NCBI RefSeq assembly: GCF_018613065.1
Contig: NZ_JAGGQW010000007.1
Span: 1 to 64,000, forward strand
Direction: 5' to 3'
Source: Bacillus sp. ISL-7
GTDB lineage: Bacteria; Bacillota; Bacilli; Bacillales_B; DSM-18226
Length of the DNA: 64,000 nt
Shown: piece after piece, positions 43,076 through 51,965 of the stretch
Layout: each line of letters opens with the position of its first letter
Position numbering within the stretch: the stretch's first letter is position 1
Position numbers and translations under genes: made by a program
The notes under the pieces: model-generated
Databases searched by the model: none
The model's input: the letters and a program-made list of their open reading frames with translations, nothing else
What the model was told of the DNA's origin: nothing

Positions 43076-44074
43076 CTAGCTAAGGCTAGCTTTCATTTCT
43101 TCTACGGATTCTACTTCAAATCCTAAATCAAGTAACATTTTGTGATCTTCCGTTTCATCTTGTCCAGCAGTAGTTAAGTAATCACCGACAAAGATGGAAT
43201 TGGCTGCATATAAACCCAATGCTTGGAGTGAACGAAGGTTGACTTCTCGTCCACCTGATATTCGAATTTCCTTTGTTGGATTGATAAAACGAAATAACGC
43301 CAAAACCTTTAAACAATAAAGTGGGTTCAATTCTTTTACTCCTTCTAATGGAGTACCATCAATCGCATGTAAGAAATTAATGGGAATTGAATCCGCATCA
43401 AGAGCTTTTAAGCTGTTAGCCATATCGACTACATCCTGCTTTGTCTCCTTCATCCCTACAATAACACCCGAACATGGGGACATTCCGTATTCCTTTACCG
43501 TTTCCACCGTAGTGATTCGATCATGGTATGTATGTGAAGTTGTGATGTTTTCATGATTGCTCGCAGATGTATTGATATTATGATTGTAACGATCTACCCC
43601 GGCTTCTTTTAATCGTTTTGCTTGTTCAGGTTTTAACAGCCCTAGACAGGCACAAACTTTCAATCCATATGTTGTCTTTATTTCTTTAACTGCTTCCACT
43701 ACGTGGTCTACATCTTTATTAGATGGCCCTCTACCACTAGCAACAATACAATACGTCCCTATATTTAAATCATGTGCACGTTTTGCACCTTCAATTATAG
43801 TATCCTTATCTACCATTCTGTAAGAATTAATCGGTGCTGTCGAAATCGAAGATTGCGAGCAATAGCCACAATTTTCGGGACAGAGTCCAGATTTTGCATT
43901 CATGATCATATTAAGCTTTACTTTTTTCCCATAATAGCGCTTTCTAATTTGAAAAGCAGCATGCATTAGTAAAAGTACGTCATCATCAGGACAATCTAAA
44001 ATTGAAAGTGCCTCCTGATTTGTTATTTCCTCCCCATCTAACATACGATCTGCAAGTTCCATCCATTTACTCAT
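43076..44074 (-). CDS. bioB: Biotin synthase
   Basis: A 332-residue radical-SAM enzyme that inserts sulfur into dethiobiotin. The SAM cluster motif is [12 protein letters not shown] (about residues 63-74). The [2Fe-2S] ligands and biotin-synthase signatures follow in [26 protein letters not shown] and [16 protein letters not shown]. It stands alone without other bio genes, so dethiobiotin may be imported or made elsewhere. ATG 44074 has GGAGGGA upstream. A BirA-type box lies about 80-115 bases before the start. Confidence 0.95.
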   Translation of the reverse strand: MSKWMELADRMLDGEEITNQEALSILDCPDDDVLLLMHAAFQIRKRYYGKKVKLNMIMNAKSGLCPENCGYCSQSSISTAPINSYRMVDKDTIIEGAKRAHDLNIGTYCIVASGRGPSNKDVDHVVEAVKEIKTTYGLKVCACLGLLKPEQAKRLKEAGVDRYNHNINTSASNHENITTSHTYHDRITTVETVKEYGMSPCSGVIVGMKETKQDVVDMANSLKALDADSIPINFLHAIDGTPLEGVKELNPLYCLKVLALFRFINPTKEIRISGGREVNLRSLQALGLYAANSIFVGDYLTTAGQDETEDHKMLLDLGFEVESVEEMKASLS

Positions 44075-44428
44075 CTTTATCCCTCCATTTTATTTCATTT
44101 ACCGTATCTACCCGATAAATAATCACTATCCATAGTTCCAACCTATGTTCCTCTAATTGTAAACTAAAATCATTAAAAGGTTAACAATTAAATCATATAA
44201 TTGTTAAATTATTCTATTAATAAAGTTCGGAAAATTTTTCTTATGTCCAAATGAAAGACTATTTCTAGATTATTCCCGAAAACTACTGCATTGCGCTTGG
44301 GGGTACGAACGGATAATGAAAGGAGATTACAGTATTAATGTATTGGATCAAAGCGGCAGGAGTTTTTTCCTTCCGCCAAAAAAACTCAAATAAAGTCCAC
44401 CTCCTCATAAAATAGCAGGAAATGGACT
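44075..44428. other. Intergenic region upstream of bioB
   Basis: About 350 bases holding the BirA-like box (44155-44207) and the terminator of the next gene (44376-44430). The stretch 44210-44370 shows nothing recognisable. Confidence 0.6.
44155..44189. promoter_or_regulatory. Candidate BirA operator upstream of bioB
   Basis: Left half AATTGTAAAC (44155-44164) and right half AGGTTAACAATT (44178-44189) fit the BirA pattern TTGTTAAC-spacer-GTTAACAA with one mismatch in the left half. The adjacent bases 44181-44207 also form TTAACAATTA...TAATTGTTAA. Biotin-dependent repression is inferred. Confidence 0.6.
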
Positions 44429-44430
44429 TT
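44376..44430 (-). terminator. Terminator of the alpha/beta hydrolase gene
   Basis: Minus-strand arms AAAGTCCA and TGGACTTT with a purine-rich loop, then ATTTGAGTTTTTTT. It overlaps the stop codon of the gene at 44429. Confidence 0.65.
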
Positions 44431-45289
44431 AAATGATCTCTTTATATAGCACCTTTTGTTTTTTATCCATCTGTTTGTCTAACCAGCCAACCAAATCTCC
44501 TAAAAACCTCTCTCTTCCCACTCCATCAAAGGGGCGATGCTTGACTAAAGAGTACTCATATAGCTGTTTATCCTTTGAAGCAACTTGTTGAAAAAATTGG
44601 CTCAGCTTTGCTGGTGGTGTAATTCTATCGTCAAGTCCGTATTGCAATAAAAACGGAAGACTAATCGACGTTGCTTTATTTACGACGCGTGAAGTCGCTT
44701 GGATTAAGCTATGTCCCAAACCAGGTGTAACGATATTGTGACGTAAACGGTCGGAATAATATTTAGCACGCACGGCTGAATTTTTCCTTAGCAATCGAAA
44801 ATTTCGAGATTTATTGATACTATAGTCTGGTTTAACCTTCCCCATTAAGCTAATGCCTAGCTGCTCTATCGGTGTCACTTCGTAAGAGATAGCAGGAGAA
44901 ATCGCAATAATGCCTGAGATACCTGCGCTATGATCTAAGCAATAGTCGAGGGTAATCAGGCCGCCAATGCTATGTCCCACAATATACAATGGCAATTCGG
45001 GCTGATCTAGAGAAACGAGCTTTCGAAACTCGTGTAAATCCCCCCTAAATTCATCCCAAGACCGGATAAATCCCCTTTTACCAGTACTTTTTCCATGACC
45101 GCGCAAATCAAAGGCATAAACAATATATTCTTTTTCAACCAAGCTTCCACTTAGATTCTGGAGCCCTCCGCTATGGTCGCCATGTCCGTGAACTAAAATA
45201 ACTGCCGCTTTTGGAGCCGTTAATGGTTCGATCACTTGAAAAAATAGTTCCGTTCCATCGACACCATTAAATGTCCCTTCTGTTGTCAT
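44429..45289 (-). CDS. Alpha/beta hydrolase (monoacylglycerol lipase-like)
   Basis: A 286-residue soluble alpha/beta hydrolase of the lysophospholipase/monoacylglycerol lipase type. It shows VILVHGHGDHSGGLQNL for the oxyanion region, AFDLRGHGKSTGKRGF, nucleophile Ser in VGHSIGG, Asp in GLDDRITPP and a C-terminal His in KHRPFDGVGRE. The usual 'YHE' around the histidine is replaced by KHRPFD. Start ATG 45289 with GGAGG nine bases upstream. The longer frame to 45331 is not supported. Confidence 0.87.
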   Translation of the reverse strand: MTTEGTFNGVDGTELFFQVIEPLTAPKAAVILVHGHGDHSGGLQNLSGSLVEKEYIVYAFDLRGHGKSTGKRGFIRSWDEFRGDLHEFRKLVSLDQPELPLYIVGHSIGGLITLDYCLDHSAGISGIIAISPAISYEVTPIEQLGISLMGKVKPDYSINKSRNFRLLRKNSAVRAKYYSDRLRHNIVTPGLGHSLIQATSRVVNKATSISLPFLLQYGLDDRITPPAKLSQFFQQVASKDKQLYEYSLVKHRPFDGVGRERFLGDLVGWLDKQMDKKQKVLYKEII

Positions 45290-45626
45290 GCATGTAATCC
45301 TCCAGTTGCAAACAATATTAAAACAAGTCATTGTAGTTTAGAAAGCATTTTAAGTTTCTATTATTATAAAACAATGCAAAAATAACCGCAAAAAAACTTG
45401 GACTTTGGAAACCACAGCTATATCCTCCGGCACCTTATGTTTGTCTAAAAAATCGCTTACAAATCTTAATACTTTGAATATTATAAAGTATATATACAAA
45501 CCTAAGAAATTGTATTATTATTTCAATAATATAAAAATTAAAGAAATTTCGACAAAAATATAAACAGCCATTTGATAGGAAAAATGTCTATAAAAATTCG
45601 ACAGTATGTACGGGAGGTGAGTAAGA
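45290..45626. other. Intergenic region between divergent genes
   Basis: About 335 bases, AT-rich, containing the promoters of the hydrolase and the zinc-finger gene. A weak cre-like sequence (TGTAAGCGATTTTT on the minus strand, 45447-45460) matches at only 12 of 14 positions. Nothing else seen. Confidence 0.5.
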
Positions 45627-46022
45627 TTGGAAATCCTTGGAAATAAACGGTATTCAACAAAGGGTATATGTACGGTAGAGGGATGCGATGAACAAATAAA
45701 AGCACGACAGTTATGTAATAAGCATTATGTAAGAATGAGAAGGTCCGGAAAAATAGACACTATTAGGGTAGAAGCTTGCTCAATTGACCATTGTCTGGCT
45801 GTAGACTGTTCCAAACCTTATTTTGCAAATGGATACTGTGAACATCATAACTACATTTACAATAAATTAGGCTACCCGCATATGCCAAAAGTAATAAAAT
45901 TATGTGGAGTTAAAAATTGTTCAAATTACCACTTTCTTAGAGGGCTATGTGAAGGCCACTACAACGAGTGGATATCAAATCTAAAAAAATTACCAGCTTT
46001 TGCTGCGAATGAGAAAATGTAA
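45627..46022 (+). CDS. Triple Cys/His zinc-finger protein
   Basis: A 131-residue basic protein with three copies of C-x4-C-x9-C-x2-H at exactly conserved spacing: Cys15/20/30-His33, Cys56/61/71-His74 and Cys93/98/108-His111. Each repeat carries a small aromatic or basic tail (KHYVRMRR, HHNYIYNK, GHYNEW). Such CCCH sites should each bind one zinc. Similar fingers occur in phage HNH-associated and DNA-binding proteins, but no nuclease domain is visible. Start TTG 45627 is preceded by an excellent GGGAGGTGA. It is monocistronic, with a terminator at 46079. Confidence 0.75.
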   Translation: MEILGNKRYSTKGICTVEGCDEQIKARQLCNKHYVRMRRSGKIDTIRVEACSIDHCLAVDCSKPYFANGYCEHHNYIYNKLGYPHMPKVIKLCGVKNCSNYHFLRGLCEGHYNEWISNLKKLPAFAANEKM

Positions 46023-46078
46023 TTATTCTGTCAATATGATGTCCATGGAGACGAATACTATGATTACACCATACCTAC

Positions 46079-46107
46079 AAATAGACCTTCTTATGAAAGG
46101 TCTATTT
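46079..46107. terminator. Bidirectional terminator
   Basis: Arms AAATAGACCTT (46079-46089) and AAGGTCTATTT (46097-46107) between the convergent zinc-finger and NUDIX genes; it overlaps the NUDIX stop codon. Confidence 0.75.
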
Positions 46108-46554
46108 GAGTATATTAGGATATTGTTGAATCATCTTCCTGACTAACGGACTGGTTTGTTCCGGTAACTCATGTAACGGGAAAAATCCAGCATCAATCGA
46201 CTCTTTCCCATCGATTTTGATTGTATTCTTTTTTATATCTTTTGATACATAGGCAATCGTGACTGGATAGAATTCATCGCCATTTGGCAGCTTTCGAAAA
46301 TACTGCTTACCTGAAAATATCTCTACTAACTGAAGTTGGCCAATTTCAACGCCTGTTTCTTCAAACACTTCTCTTCTTCCGGCCTCCTCGACAGACTCAC
46401 CTAATTCTAATAGCCCGCCTGGAAGTCCCCACATGCCTTCAGGTCTTTTTTGTAAAAGAATTTTCCCCTGATCATCAATTACGCACACCATCGCACCTAC
46501 TAAAATAAGTGGCCGGTTCCCGACTATTTTTCGTAAATCTTCAATGTATCCCAT
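46102..46554 (-). CDS. NUDIX hydrolase
   Basis: A 150-residue NUDIX protein. The NUDIX box GGLLELGESVEEAGRREVFE plus ETGVEI is complete (residues about 47-72), with the catalytic REVFEE helix. The substrate is unknown; the length and layout fit small ADP-ribose or nucleotide pyrophosphatases. Of the two adjacent ATGs, 46554 is the better spaced from GGAGG. It is unrelated to the broken NUDIX gene at 21980. Confidence 0.9.
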   Translation of the reverse strand: MGYIEDLRKIVGNRPLILVGAMVCVIDDQGKILLQKRPEGMWGLPGGLLELGESVEEAGRREVFEETGVEIGQLQLVEIFSGKQYFRKLPNGDEFYPVTIAYVSKDIKKNTIKIDGKESIDAGFFPLHELPEQTSPLVRKMIQQYPNILK

Positions 46555-46735
46555 CATTAACCTCCATAAATTGCCTCATAATCATTATAATCTAGCGAAT
46601 TGGTGCCTGACACTCATTTCGACACCCAATTAAAGGAAATTTTTAAAAATGCGTCTTTTCTTGGTATAATAGATTATGTTTTTTAGATAAACTTGAGGTG
46701 AAGATGAAATAAATAAATTAAAGTATGATAAAGAT

Positions 46736-47692
46736 TTGGATATGACTCTCCAAAAAGGTACGACCTATATATATACTTACGCCTATGCTGAGGATGAAAC
46801 CTCTTTGTGTGCTTTGGAAATGCGCTCATTATTCGGTGAGGTGTCTCAATCTAATGTTTTGGAAAGTTTCATAAAAATCGATCCAAGTCGAAGCCCGTTT
46901 ATTAAAGAAAGAATCACGGTGCTATATGAGGTGGAAAGCCTTGAGGATCTTTTTATACAGGTAGAAACTTTACAACTAAGTGGAGCAACGTTTAAAGTCA
47001 CCTATGTAAAAAATAGTGGTCAGGCAAACAGTGAACAAGAAGGATTCGAAAACCGACGTGCCATTGAACGAGAGCTTGGCTTACACATCAATGGTCAAGC
47101 AGATCTTCGTCATCCTAATCGATTGTTTGGCGTCATGAATATAGACGGAAGTTGGGTCTTCGGTGAGTATGTAAAAAGTGAGTCGGTTTGGTTTCGGCAT
47201 CAAAAGAAGCCAAACGGTTATTCCACAGCGCTCAACACACGTGTGGCTAGAGCAGTGGTAAATATCGCCATCCCCAATCCAAACGGAATTAAGGCCATTG
47301 ATCCTTGTTGTGGAATTGGAACCGTCCTAGTTGAAGCTAGGTCGATGGGAATTGATATTGTCGGAAGTGACCGCAATCAGTTGATTCTTCCTGGAGCACG
47401 AGAAAATATGATACACTTTGGTCTTAGCGGAGAAATACACTTAGCTGATATTCGCGAGATCACCAATCATTATGATGTAGCCATCATTGATTTGCCTTAT
47501 AATTTGTGTTCGGTGATAACCCCTGACGAGCAGCTGGAAATGCTCCAAAGTGCACGTAGGTTTGCTGACAAAGTGGTCGTCGTTACCGTTGAACCTGTCG
47601 ATGAAGTTCTTTTGAAAACTGGTTTTACGATTATTGATCGAGCGGTTGCTAAAAAAGGGTTATTTATACGAGAAGTGATAGTATGTAATTGA
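46736..47692 (+). CDS. TRM11-like RNA methyltransferase with a damaged start
   Basis: A 318-codon frame encoding a THUMP-like N-terminal part (YIYTYAYAEDETSLCALEMRSLF) and a UPF0020-type methyltransferase domain with SAM motif AIDPCCGIGTVLVEA (about 190-204), GSDRN and catalytic DLPYN. It resembles tRNA guanosine methyltransferases. A normal start appears lost: GAGGTG and ATG lie at 46695-46706, but that ATG runs into TAA after one codon. The gene frame continues upstream as INKLKYDKDLDM, and a single missing A in the AAA after the ATG would restore it. Otherwise TTG 46736 must serve, without a clear ribosome binding site. Confidence 0.8.
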   Translation: MDMTLQKGTTYIYTYAYAEDETSLCALEMRSLFGEVSQSNVLESFIKIDPSRSPFIKERITVLYEVESLEDLFIQVETLQLSGATFKVTYVKNSGQANSEQEGFENRRAIERELGLHINGQADLRHPNRLFGVMNIDGSWVFGEYVKSESVWFRHQKKPNGYSTALNTRVARAVVNIAIPNPNGIKAIDPCCGIGTVLVEARSMGIDIVGSDRNQLILPGARENMIHFGLSGEIHLADIREITNHYDVAIIDLPYNLCSVITPDEQLEMLQSARRFADKVVVVTVEPVDEVLLKTGFTIIDRAVAKKGLFIREVIVCN

Positions 47693-47772
47693 TAAGGCTC
47701 CATCTTTGCCTATTCATTAATAATATAACGTAATCTTTATTAAGTTTTATCGTTACGAAAAGAGGGGAATGT

Positions 47773-48840
47773 ATGAATAAACAGTCCATATACGGATTAA
47801 CTATAGATCAATTGGCTAATTGGCTTACCGAGCACGGTGAGAAGAAGTCGAGAGCACAAAAAGTATGGGAATATCTTTATCGAAAGCGTGTAACAGCTTT
47901 CTCTGAAATGACAGAAGTAAATCAAGCGTGTCTTCAATTACTGGCAGACAACTTCGAAATCCAAACCTTACAGGAGCATATTAAACAAGAATCAGCTGAT
48001 GGAACGATTAAATTCTTGTTTAAACTTCAGGATGGCAACTTGATTGAAACGGTTTTAATGCGCCAGAAATATGGCCTTTCTGTTTGTGTGACAACACAAG
48101 TAGGCTGTAACATTGGCTGCAGTTTTTGTGCGAGTGGTTTATTAGCGAAGAGCCGTGATTTAACCAGTGGGGAAATTGTCGAGCAAATTATGAACGTTCA
48201 ACTGCATTTGGACAACAAAGGACAAGGTGAAACGGTCAGTCACGTAGTCGTGATGGGGATTGGTGAACCATTTGATAATTTTATAAACCTAATAGACTTT
48301 ATCAGGGTGATTAAAGATGATAAAGGGCTTGCGATTGCGGCTAGACGGATCACCGTGTCAACCAGCGGTCTCGCGGACAAGCTTATTGAGTTCACGGAAA
48401 TGGGGCTGCAGGTAAATCTTGCTGTTTCCTTGCATGCGCCAAATAATGAGCTTCGTACGCGGATTATGAAAATTAACCGTGCGATTCCGATTGAAAAATT
48501 AATGCAGGCGATGGAGTATTACGTAGAAAAGACAAACCGTCGGATTACCATTGAATACATTCTGTTGCGTGATGTAAATGATCATAAGCAAGAAGCCGAG
48601 CAACTGGCCGAACTTCTTCGCCCTCTCGGACAGCAAGTCTATGTAAACTTAATTCCATATAATCCGGTCGATGAACATAGTCAATATCAAAGAAGTGAAC
48701 AGGAATCAGTCCTGGCATTTTATGATACGTTGAAAAAGGGCGGGATTAATTGTAAAATCCGCCAAGAACACGGAACAGATATTGATGCGGCGTGCGGACA
48801 GTTACGAAGCAAACAAATCAAAAAAGCTGAAGTACAGTAA
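47773..48840 (+). CDS. RlmN-family radical SAM rRNA methyltransferase
   Basis: A 355-residue enzyme of the RlmN/Cfr family, which methylates A2503 of 23S rRNA (RlmN at C2, Cfr at C8). Seen are the cluster motif [33 protein letters not shown] and the methyl-carrying C-terminal cysteine in IDAACGQL. The MGIGEP and SLHAPNN motifs are RlmN-like, while NLIPYNPV and ACGQL with a longer spacer recall Cfr. It lacks the usual neighbours of the housekeeping rlmN and is probably a paralogue. ATG 47773 follows AGAGGGGAAT. Confidence 0.88.
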   Translation: MNKQSIYGLTIDQLANWLTEHGEKKSRAQKVWEYLYRKRVTAFSEMTEVNQACLQLLADNFEIQTLQEHIKQESADGTIKFLFKLQDGNLIETVLMRQKYGLSVCVTTQVGCNIGCSFCASGLLAKSRDLTSGEIVEQIMNVQLHLDNKGQGETVSHVVVMGIGEPFDNFINLIDFIRVIKDDKGLAIAARRITVSTSGLADKLIEFTEMGLQVNLAVSLHAPNNELRTRIMKINRAIPIEKLMQAMEYYVEKTNRRITIEYILLRDVNDHKQEAEQLAELLRPLGQQVYVNLIPYNPVDEHSQYQRSEQESVLAFYDTLKKGGINCKIRQEHGTDIDAACGQLRSKQIKKAEVQ

Positions 48841-48847
48841 TTTCATT

Positions 48848-48892
48848 AAAAGGTTATGTTAAACAAGGTCTTTGGTTTAACATAACCTTTTT
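48848..48892 (+). terminator. Terminator of the RlmN-like gene
   Basis: Seventeen-bp perfect arms, AAAAGGTTATGTTAAAC and its complement, around a 10-nt loop, followed by TTTAGTTTT, eight bases after the stop codon. Confidence 0.9.
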
Positions 48893-49104
48893 AGTTTTAT
48901 CCGCATTTTATGTCTGTGCCGATTTCGACATTCTTTTCTCCATTTCCCGGGAAAAAGTCCTGTTGATAAAAGGGTTTATATAGAATCTAATCAAACGTTT
49001 GGTTAGTAAGGAATTATCGGGAAACCTGTCAAAGTGTGATTTATTACCGATAAAAGTCCTTTTATCGACTTGTTTTTTATTTTAATAGCGGAAAAACAAC
49101 ATAC

Positions 49105-49135
49105 AAAAAAGGTATCTAAATAATATTTAGACACC
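49105..49135 (-). terminator. Terminator of fabF
   Basis: Arms GGTATCTAAAT (49111-49121) and ATTTAGACACC (49125-49135), one G-T pair, followed on the minus strand by TTTTTT. Confidence 0.85.
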
Positions 49136-49145
49136 TTCGTTTTAG

Positions 49146-50387
49146 TTATTCGGTAAACTTTTTAAAAATCAATGTGGCATTATGCCCGCCAAATCCTAAT
49201 GAGTTTGATAAAACCACTTGAACATCCTTCTTCTTTGCTACGTTGGGGACATAATCTAAATCAAGTTGTTCATCAGGTGTTTCATAGTTGATGGTTGGAG
49301 GGATGATTCCTTCCTTGATCGCTAAAACAGAAAAAATGGCTTCAATTGCCCCTGTCGCTCCTAACATGTGGCCTGTCATCGATTTTGTGGAACTTACAGA
49401 TAAAGTATAGGCATGTTCCTTGAAAACCTCTTTAATGGCTAACGTTTCATACAAATCATTATAATAAGTCGAGGTCCCATGAGCATTGATATAGTCGACT
49501 TGTTCAGGGGAAATCCCAGCATCCTCTAATGCTAATTTCATTGCTCTCCCTGGTCCATCTCCGTCTGGTGCAGGTGTAGTAATATGATGGGCATCACCCG
49601 TAGCTCCATATCCTATCAATTCCCCATATATATTCGCACCACGGGCTAAAGCATGCTCTAATTCTTCTAGGACCACAATTCCTGCGCCTTCCCCGATGAC
49701 AAATCCATCACGATTCTTATCAAAAGGCCGGCTGGCTGTGTTTGGATCTGGATTTTTTGTAAGAGCAGTCATATTAGAAAATCCCGCAACGGTCATTTCT
49801 GTAATCGTTGCTTCTGTTCCACCAGCGATTATCATATCCACATTCCCCTTTTGAATCACGCGGAATGCATCACCGATTGAATTGGCGCCTGACGCACATG
49901 CTGTAACCGAACAATTGTTGATTCCTTTTGCTCCAAGTGCAATCGAAACTTGTCCAGCCGCCATGTCAGGGATAAACATAGGAATAATAAACGGGTTGAC
50001 TCTTCTTTGACCTTTTTCAATAAATTTCCTATGTTGTTCCTCGAATTCAGCTAGCCCACCAATCCCTGATCCGATCCAAACGCCCACTCGCTCAGGTTGA
50101 ACATTCTCACCGATTTGGATTCCTGCATCATTGACAGCCATTTGACTTGCAGCAACTGCGAACTGGCTATAACGCCCCATTCTTCTCGCTTCTTTTTTAT
50201 CCATAAATTCTTCTGGTGCAAAGCCTTTTACTTCTGCTGCGATTTTGATATCCACTTTTTCCACATCAAATATCGTTGCTGGACCAACACCTGATATACC
50301 CCTTTTAATCTGTTCCCATGTTGAATGAGCATCATTCCCCAAAGGAGTGACTGCTCCAATACCTGTAATCACTACTCTTTTATTCAT
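49146..50387 (-). CDS. fabF: Beta-ketoacyl-ACP synthase II
   Basis: A 413-residue condensing enzyme of fatty-acid elongation. The catalytic triad is visible: Cys in [10 protein letters not shown] (about residue 164), His in [11 protein letters not shown] (about 304) and His in [15 protein letters not shown] (about 341). [17 protein letters not shown] is the standard start. It lies alone with its own terminator, not in a fabH-fabF operon, so it may be a second copy. The start is ATG 50387 with GGGAG about ten bases upstream; an upstream in-frame ATG at 50408 precedes that site. Confidence 0.93.
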   Translation of the reverse strand: MNKRVVITGIGAVTPLGNDAHSTWEQIKRGISGVGPATIFDVEKVDIKIAAEVKGFAPEEFMDKKEARRMGRYSQFAVAASQMAVNDAGIQIGENVQPERVGVWIGSGIGGLAEFEEQHRKFIEKGQRRVNPFIIPMFIPDMAAGQVSIALGAKGINNCSVTACASGANSIGDAFRVIQKGNVDMIIAGGTEATITEMTVAGFSNMTALTKNPDPNTASRPFDKNRDGFVIGEGAGIVVLEELEHALARGANIYGELIGYGATGDAHHITTPAPDGDGPGRAMKLALEDAGISPEQVDYINAHGTSTYYNDLYETLAIKEVFKEHAYTLSVSSTKSMTGHMLGATGAIEAIFSVLAIKEGIIPPTINYETPDEQLDLDYVPNVAKKKDVQVVLSNSLGFGGHNATLIFKKFTE

Positions 50388-50558
50388 ATAATGCTGTCTC
50401 CCACCCATTTTTTAAGTAACTATAAATGATTCTTAATCTATAGTTTAACTAATTCAGAGTGGTAGGACAAATTGATATCGAGCTATCTTTAGATTTAAGT
50501 TTATTTTTTGGAAGGAAATGGATGTCGGTTAAGCAAATCACGGTTTAACCACACATCT

Positions 50559-50840
50559 CTATTTTGGACAAGTGAAGGTTGTTTTCAGTTTCATGAACCC
50601 GTACATTAAGCGTGCATTTCTACCTTTTTGGGTTTGAGGATTAATTTTTGACTCAAGGCATTTCATAAATTGCTTATCACAATAACATGGGGAATTCCCT
50701 CGGCTCAGACAGCGATCATGCTGGTAGCAGCAGTTATCTACATCATTAATTGGACTACCCGGCCCGCTGCATCCTGGCCCACACCATCGATAACCCGGAA
50801 AAAGACAAAGAGGCAGCAGGCTCTTTTTACTACGTTTCAA
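50559..50840 (-). CDS. Small phospholipase A2-like protein
   Basis: A 93-residue basic, cysteine-rich protein. GPGCSGPG (residues 21-28) resembles the calcium loop and CCYQHDRC (37-44) contains the His41-Asp42 catalytic pair of phospholipase A2, the arrangement also seen in parvovirus VP1 domains. There are eight or more cysteines but no clear signal peptide; the short segment LLPLCLFPG might serve as one only weakly. It could hydrolyse phospholipids at membranes. The start is TTG 50840, seven bases from AGGAGGTG. It has no linked toxin or prophage genes. Confidence 0.75.
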   Translation of the reverse strand: MKRSKKSLLPLCLFPGYRWCGPGCSGPGSPINDVDNCCYQHDRCLSRGNSPCYCDKQFMKCLESKINPQTQKGRNARLMYGFMKLKTTFTCPK

Positions 50841-51117
50841 TCATTTACACCTCCTATAATTTTACTACTATATTAATATGAATAAATATAAAAACCTGAT
50901 TAGACTTGTTCTCTAAAAAAGGTGGGAGGTTTGTATGTCGTTTAGGAAAACTATCCATTAGCACTAGCAAATACACGTATGTGTTAAAAGTGGTTGAAAC
51001 GATGATTTTATTTTTGCTATACAGTAGAAGGTTCTCTAACAAGCTATGTCGGAATATAAATAAATATCTAGCGTTAAAATTATTAAAAATCTTCACTTGA
51101 AAGGGGAATCAATTCTT

Positions 51118-51228
51118 ATGGATGTTTGCATATCTTGTGGGAGTGAATTGTCCAAGTTTGAACGGAATAGAAGTGAGTGTTGGGAGTGTATGGATACGAC
51201 CACTGAAGCCTATACAGAGGAGGAATAA
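51118..51228 (+). CDS. 36-residue zinc-ribbon-like peptide
   Basis: A short frame from ATG 51118 to TAA 51226-51228 encodes two CxxC knuckles, CISCGSEL and CWECMDTT, separated by 14 residues, with an acidic tail. AAAGGGGAATC precedes the start. Two paired CxxC motifs suggest one structural zinc site. No family or operon partner recognised. Confidence 0.5.
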   Translation: MDVCISCGSELSKFERNRSECWECMDTTTEAYTEEE

Positions 51229-51612
51229 TTTATTTTAAGTACTTTTCTACATTATGAAAATAAAAACGGCCCTTGTCCTCAAGACAAACATTAGGACTGG
51301 GGACATCTTGGTTATAGGTACAAAACGAACAGCGCCAGTCACTAATTGTAAGTAAGTGTAATTATTTATTTACATCCAATAATAAAACTTTCCCTTTACT
51401 AAGTCGGCTTTTTACAATTCGGGGGCTAATGCTGCATAAACAAGTGATTTGCATTCAAGTTGCCGATCTATCCTTGGTTTTAGCTTAGGTACGACTAGAA
51501 ATCCAGAATAATATTGACTTGTGTGGAGAAATCCTCTGTTTCATAGCGTTAGGAATCTCAATATTTACTTTTTTAAGAACGTCTGGCCCCCCACTGTTTC
51601 ATCGGGAATACA

Positions 51613-51820
51613 GTCGCCGATAGCTCTCATTGGTGACATTTTCAACTACTTTGCTTTGACTTTTGTCGCCAATAGCCCTCATTGGATGCATTTTCAACTA
51701 CTTTGCTTTGACTTTTGTCGCCAATAGCCCTCATTGGATGCATTTTCAACTACTTTGCTCTAATTTTTGTCTCCAATAGCCCTCGTTCGATACATTTTCA
51801 ACTACTTTGCTCTTTGTTTT
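51613..51820. repeat. Four-copy 52-bp tandem repeat
   Basis: Units start at 51613, 51665, 51717 and 51769. The unit begins GTCGCCAATAGCCCTCATTG and continues GATGCATTTTCAACTACTTT GCT. Units 2 and 3 are nearly identical, while 1 and 4 are more diverged, so the outer units are older. No unique spacers are present. Confidence 0.9.
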
Positions 51821-51880
51821 GCTCCTTTATCTTTGTCCTTTTTATACGAAATATAAGGCACAACTATTACCTAAGCTAAA

Positions 51881-51907
51881 AAAGGCGAACTAACTGTTCG
51901 CCTTTTA
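51881..51907 (-). terminator. Terminator of nupC
   Basis: Perfect arms AAAGGCGAAC and GTTCGCCTTT around TAACT, followed on the minus strand by TTTAGCTTAGG. It lies about 60 bases after the nupC stop. Confidence 0.75.
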
Positions 51908-51965
51908 ACGCATGGTTTCCGTTCCCAGATTCACCTTAACGACTAGTGCTCAGTAGAAAACTCCA

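Larger units (their letters stand above)
51229..51965. other. Noncoding region with tandem repeats
   Basis: About 740 bases with no supported gene. It contains a four-unit 52-bp tandem repeat at 51613-51820 and the nupC terminator at 51881-51907. The stretch 51240-51600 shows no motif I recognise. A short frame at 51521-51727 merely runs through the repeats. Confidence 0.7.

Noticed and set aside
50906..51100. Overlapping short frames on both strands upstream of the zinc-ribbon peptide
   Set aside because: Composition is random-like, they overlap each other, and no initiation signals were found.
51521..51727. 68-codon frame over the tandem repeat
   Set aside because: Its repeated peptide simply reflects the DNA repeat, and there is no ribosome binding site or homology signal.
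51613..51820. Possible CRISPR array
   Set aside because: The 52-bp units are directly adjacent with no variable spacers, and no cas genes are present in the window.
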